Shown here: positions 60,799 to 64,000 of the stretch, one piece after another
How the letters are laid out: the number at the start of each line of letters is the position of its first letter
How positions within the stretch are numbered: position 1 is the first letter of the stretch
NCBI RefSeq assembly: GCF_003201205.1
Contig: NZ_QICN01000002.1
Location: 421,780 to 485,779 of the forward strand
Reading direction: 5' to 3'
DNA: 64,000 nt
DNA from: Sinimarinibacterium flocculans
GTDB taxonomy: Bacteria > Pseudomonadota > Gammaproteobacteria > Nevskiales > Nevskiaceae
Position numbers and translations under genes: made by a program
Notes under the pieces: generated by a model
Databases searched by the model: none
The model's input: the letters and a program-made list of their open reading frames with translations, nothing else
What the model was told of the DNA's origin: nothing

Positions 60799-61743
60799 GC
60801 CGAAGCTGCGCGCCATCGCCGGTGCATCGCCGTCACCCGCGTCGCCCGCGAACACGCAACGGTTGCGCCCGCCGTGCTTGGCCTCGTACAGGGCGCGGTC
60901 GGCCAGATCGATCACGTCGGTCGGCCCCAGCCCCGGGCGCAGGCGCGCGACGCCCAGGCTGATCGTCACCTGCCCCACACGCGCGAACGACTGGCTCTCG
61001 ACGTCGCGACGCAGACGCTCGGCCGCCGCCCGCGCGCCGGCCTCCTCGGTCGGCGCCAGCAGCACCGCGAACTCCTCTCCGCCATAGCGGAAACAGCGGT
61101 CGTCGCCGCGAAAACGACGTCGCAGCAGTTGCGCGAGCAGCAACAGCACCTCGTCGCCGTAGAGGTGACCGAAGCGGTCGTTGATACGCTTGAAGTGATC
61201 GACGTCGAACAGCACCAGCCAGCGTCCGGCAGTCTCGCCGTCGCCGCGGCGCTCGCGCAGCGCCGCCGGCAGACAGGCCTCGGCGGCGCGTGCGAGCTGG
61301 GCATCGAAGCTGCGGCGGTTGAACAGCCCGGTCAGACGGTCCTGCTCCGACGCGGCGATCAGATCGGCGAAGTTGGCGTACAGCCGCAGCATGGCCTGCG
61401 CGACGCGCGCGTCGTCCGGCCGCGTCGCATCGCCGCAGGTGCGGATGGCCAGCACCTCGCCACGCGCCAGCGGAAACAGGCTCACGCAGGCGCCATCGGC
61501 ATCGTGCAGGTCCACCGCCGAACCGGCGCGCAGCTGCTCAAGCGTCGGCGCCGTCACGGCCACGCCGAACGGTGGCAGCGCAGGTGCAGCGCCCTCGCCC
61601 GGCAGTTCCCAGAACGCCGCGCCGTCGCAGTCGAGCACCTCGGCGGTCGTCTGCAGCAGGCTGCCGCGCAAGGCGTCGAGGTCGCGCTCGGCCGAAACCT
61701 CGGCGACGGCTTCGAGCACCGTTCTCACGCTGTGTGCCGCCAT
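60781..61743 (-). CDS. GAF-like plus GGDEF diguanylate cyclase
   Basis: A 320-residue soluble protein. The N-terminal 150 residues look like a GAF sensor (VLEAVAEVSAERDLDALRGSLLQTTAEVLDCDGAAFWELPG). The C-terminal GGDEF domain starts DRLTGLFNRRSFDAQL and has the active-site variant YGGEEFAVLL, which is catalytically competent in the family. The ATG is placed at the domain boundary; upstream in-frame sequence is unrelated. It is convergent with the methyltransferase gene and has no operon partner. It probably makes c-di-GMP in response to an unknown cytoplasmic ligand. Confidence 0.9.
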   Translation of the reverse strand: MAAHSVRTVLEAVAEVSAERDLDALRGSLLQTTAEVLDCDGAAFWELPGEGAAPALPPFGVAVTAPTLEQLRAGSAVDLHDADGACVSLFPLARGEVLAIRTCGDATRPDDARVAQAMLRLYANFADLIAASEQDRLTGLFNRRSFDAQLARAAEACLPAALRERRGDGETAGRWLVLFDVDHFKRINDRFGHLYGDEVLLLLAQLLRRRFRGDDRCFRYGGEEFAVLLAPTEEAGARAAAERLRRDVESQSFARVGQVTISLGVARLRPGLGPTDVIDLADRALYEAKHGGRNRCVFAGDAGDGDAPAMARSFGEVELF

Positions 61744-61856
61744 GAATCCACCGGAGGGCAAGTGTCGGTTCTGCAGCGGCCCCGACGGGCCGAACTTGAT
61801 GCCGTTGAGCCGGCCCAGGCCTCCGTCGGTCGCGACCGGCCGTTCCACGATCGCGC

Positions 61857-61895
61857 AACAAAAACGCCCCGCACCGCGAAATGCGGTGCGGGGCG
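61857..61895 (-). terminator. Strong Rho-independent terminator of the lipoprotein gene
   Basis: A 13-bp perfect stem (CGCCCCGCACCGC / GCGGTGCGGGGCG) with a 5-base loop. On the minus strand it is followed by TTTTTGTT, 12 bases after the lipoprotein stop. Confidence 0.88.
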
Positions 61896-61907
61896 CGGTC
61901 AGCCGCC

Positions 61908-63857
61908 TCAGTGCAGGTGCTGCAGCGCCCCGGGCGCTGGCGTACGCAAGGCCGGCGCCGGCAGGACGAAGCCGTTCTTGGCCGCCAGCGGCACGCGGTC
62001 GTAGAAGCGGGCGACCGTCGTGGCGGGGCCATTGACGACACCGCCCGCGTAGCGCTGACGGAACTCCAGCAGGTAGAAGCGCTCGCCATCTTCGTTGACC
62101 GCCACCAGTCTGCGCTCGTCCACGAGCTGACAGCCGGTTGCCGGCGGGTCGCACGGCGCGCCGGAGTCGCCGTCCTGATACCGGGTGATCAGCAGTTCGC
62201 CACCCTCGGCCACCCAGCGCAGCGGCAGTGCGGCGTCGACGACTTCGCCGTTCTCGTCGACGAAATCGGTTGCCTGCGAGCCGCTGCCGTCCGCCTGGAG
62301 CACGAAGCGGAACCCCTTGAGCCGCGGGTCGCCGCCGTTCTCCTCGCCGACGCCGAACTGGAAGTACTGCCCGGCGACGTCCAGCGGATCGATGCTTGCA
62401 GCGGGATCGGCCTCGAAACCGAAGTCGATCTCGGCAAGCCGGTCGATACCGGCGCCGGAATCGACGAGCACACCGGCCGCCACGGCGTCGATGGAGGCGA
62501 CCGTCCGGTAGCGCACGTTGACACCGTCGGCATAGGTCAGCGTCAGCGTGCCGTCCTCGATCGTCCAGTCGAAGGCATCGATCAGGTAGGTACCGGAGCC
62601 GGTTCCGTTGGCCGAGAAGTTCAGAAGCTCTGCCTGGAACAGCGATGCCCCGCTGTCGGTCTCGCCGTTGGGAATCCGCACCGGCGCGACGAAGCTCGCG
62701 CCGGCGATGTCCGCCTCGACAAAGCCGCCGGTGTTGCTCTGGTTCAGGACCGTCAGGGCACCCGTCGAGGTCACGGTCTCCTCGGGCACGGCCGGGCACT
62801 CCGGGAACGCCAGCGTGCCGGTGATGCTCAGACTGATCGCCGTCGGCGACAGGATGACCAGTTCGAAGCCGTCATCCGTGACCACGCCCTGCTCGCGCGT
62901 CGGGGTTCCGTCACCGTCGCAGTCGACCAGCTCGTCCCCGAACGTCAGCTGCGGTTCGTCGTAGGTCACCCGGACCCGGTTGTCGGCGAACGTCCAGCTG
63001 ATGCCACGGTTCGTGCGCGAACTGAAGAAACGGCCCCGACCTTCCTCGTCGAACTCGATGCCGGTGACCAGATCGAAGAAGTTGAACGGGAACTCGCCAC
63101 CGACCTGCAGCACTGCGGACAGCAGGACGTTCGGCACATCGGAGGCCGTGATCGCGCCGACCACGTCGGGATTGACGATCAGCGCCCGCCGCGCATTCTC
63201 AAGCGACTTGGGATCGGTCTCCTCCACGGCAGCGGCGAACGACGCGCGACCATCGCGCGACCGGGCCAGTGCCAGCGTCGTGTCCGTTCCCTGCGGCAGC
63301 GCGAAGGCATCGGGGTCGGTGGCTGCCAGTTCGAGGATGGCGGCCAACTCCAGTGCTTCGGCCGCATCGATACCGTTGCCGATCGCACCCTTGCCGCCGC
63401 CGCCCGCTGCCTCGTCGAGCAGCACCGCCTCGGCCGTACTCAGGCTGCTGATGTTCGTGCGGATGTTCTCGTCGGGCGAGAGGCTGTCGTCCTCGCCGGC
63501 CTGCGCCTGAAGGTCGGACACGCTGCCGAGCTGACTGAGCATTTCGACGAAGGACTGATCGCCGGTGAACTTGCCGGCGAGCGTGACGAGCGCACTGCTC
63601 AGCGCCTCGTCGACCGCAAGTTCAAGGGAGTAGGCGCCATCCTCCGCCGCCTCCGTCGTCACCTCGACATCGCCGATCCGCGCCGTGACTTCCGCGCCGG
63701 ACGGCGCGGGACCGACGATCTTTCCGGAAATCGTCAGCAGGATTTCCTGAGGTATGGGCTCTTCTGTCGTCCCCCCTCCACCACCCCCGCCACACGCTGC
63801 GGCCAATACCACGGCTGCGCCCAACAGCGGCGCTGTTCGCTTCTGATTTGGACTCAT
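61908..63857 (-). CDS. Large putative lipoprotein of unknown function
   Basis: A 649-residue exported protein. The signal sequence ends in a lipobox LAAAC with C22 as the lipidation site, followed directly by seven Gly and an acidic linker. The rest is low in Cys and rich in D, G, T and V, with beta-sandwich-like stretches (ILLTISGKIVGPAPSGAEVTARIGDVEVTTEA looks like a carboxypeptidase-regulatory-like fold) and later repeated two-strand units such as DGTLTLTYADGVNVRYR. I recognise no family for the whole. Such Gly-rich leader lipoproteins are common surface proteins in Solimonas-like bacteria (inference). It is monocistronic with a strong terminator. Confidence 0.75.
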   Translation of the reverse strand: MSPNQKRTAPLLGAAVVLAAACGGGGGGGTTEEPIPQEILLTISGKIVGPAPSGAEVTARIGDVEVTTEAAEDGAYSLELAVDEALSSALVTLAGKFTGDQSFVEMLSQLGSVSDLQAQAGEDDSLSPDENIRTNISSLSTAEAVLLDEAAGGGGKGAIGNGIDAAEALELAAILELAATDPDAFALPQGTDTTLALARSRDGRASFAAAVEETDPKSLENARRALIVNPDVVGAITASDVPNVLLSAVLQVGGEFPFNFFDLVTGIEFDEEGRGRFFSSRTNRGISWTFADNRVRVTYDEPQLTFGDELVDCDGDGTPTREQGVVTDDGFELVILSPTAISLSITGTLAFPECPAVPEETVTSTGALTVLNQSNTGGFVEADIAGASFVAPVRIPNGETDSGASLFQAELLNFSANGTGSGTYLIDAFDWTIEDGTLTLTYADGVNVRYRTVASIDAVAAGVLVDSGAGIDRLAEIDFGFEADPAASIDPLDVAGQYFQFGVGEENGGDPRLKGFRFVLQADGSGSQATDFVDENGEVVDAALPLRWVAEGGELLITRYQDGDSGAPCDPPATGCQLVDERRLVAVNEDGERFYLLEFRQRYAGGVVNGPATTVARFYDRVPLAAKNGFVLPAPALRTPAPGALQHLH

Positions 63858-64000
63858 CACACCCTCTTCTTTTTCTACTTCTTCGAATGACGGCCACCCG
63901 CGACGGCTGGCCACGAGCCCGGCGTGATACGTCTCTTAGCTGCGCCCCCCTTGGGCTCGAAGCCCGCCTTGGCGCCCCCTCGTAACGTGCGACGTCCGGC

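Noticed and set aside
1-64000. CRISPR arrays, tRNA or rRNA genes, transposase genes, prophage or integrase genes
   Set aside because: No spaced direct-repeat array, cloverleaf-like gene, rRNA motif or recombinase/transposase translation was seen; the gaps are all under about 300 bases.

Overview
The window is about two-thirds G+C, densely coded and organised in long co-directional operons with many 4-base ATGA overlaps. TonB-dependent receptors, RND-family membrane proteins, DUF1302/DUF1329 envelope proteins, RmuC, GGDEF/EAL proteins and REP-type palindromes point to a Gram-negative proteobacterium. The mix of steroid and alkane catabolism fits a high-GC gammaproteobacterium of the Nevskiales/Solimonadaceae kind. 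That placement is inference; no rRNA or other marker gene is present. I saw no tRNA, rRNA, CRISPR array or insertion-sequence transposase.

Layout. (1) 1-8270: a minus-strand operon with a membrane-anchored linalool dehydratase/isomerase-like protein, a short-chain dehydrogenase (SDR), an acyl-CoA ligase, a Baeyer-Villiger monooxygenase and a TonB-dependent receptor cut by the window edge. It diverges from a TetR regulator across a clear palindrome. (2) 8522-12440: small housekeeping or regulatory genes, including a hotdog thioesterase, a NarL-type two-component system and an ArsR/SRPBCC pair under two palindromes. (3) 12441-29389: a long minus-strand run headed by an AlkB-rubredoxin fusion. 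It holds two RND/MMPL transporters, two YCF48-type propellers, DUF1302 and DUF1329 proteins, and IpdF, a MaoC hydratase and a thiolase. An AraC regulator diverges from alkB over a two-copy direct repeat. (4) 30532-44960: an almost gapless 15-gene minus-strand operon for steroid C/D-ring breakdown (HsaC-like dioxygenase, IpdA, IpdB, DUF35, Ltp2-like thiolase, crotonase, IpdC, EchA20, FadE31, a second acyl-CoA dehydrogenase (ACAD), FadA6, SDR, thioesterase, ACAD, FadE30). (5) 45180-50262: a divergent plus-strand group with a KstD-like flavoprotein, a 3beta/17beta-HSD-like SDR, FadD3 and a DHRS1-like SDR. (6) 50271-64000: a six-PAS GGDEF/EAL protein, RmuC, a small outer-membrane protein, a second TonB receptor, a FabG3-like hydroxysteroid dehydrogenase coupled to a methyltransferase, a GGDEF protein and a large lipoprotein.

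How it works together. Regions 4 and 5 plus IpdF reconstruct the HIP (hydroindane propionate) route known from Mycobacterium tuberculosis and steroid-degrading proteobacteria. Flavoprotein and SDRs modify the steroid nucleus; HsaC cleaves the aromatised A ring; FadD3 activates HIP. FadE30 and beta-oxidation enzymes shorten the side chain, IpdF and IpdC adjust redox state, EchA20 and IpdAB open rings D and C, and FadE31 with its partner and FadA6 finish. KshAB, HsaA/B/D and a canonical KstD are not here and would have to be elsewhere. Region 3 looks like an envelope system for a very hydrophobic substrate, possibly the steroid or a long alkyl chain. Region 1 looks like a separate terpenoid or other isoprenoid-alcohol module. 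Family assignments rest on motifs and remembered reference sequences; no database search was run.
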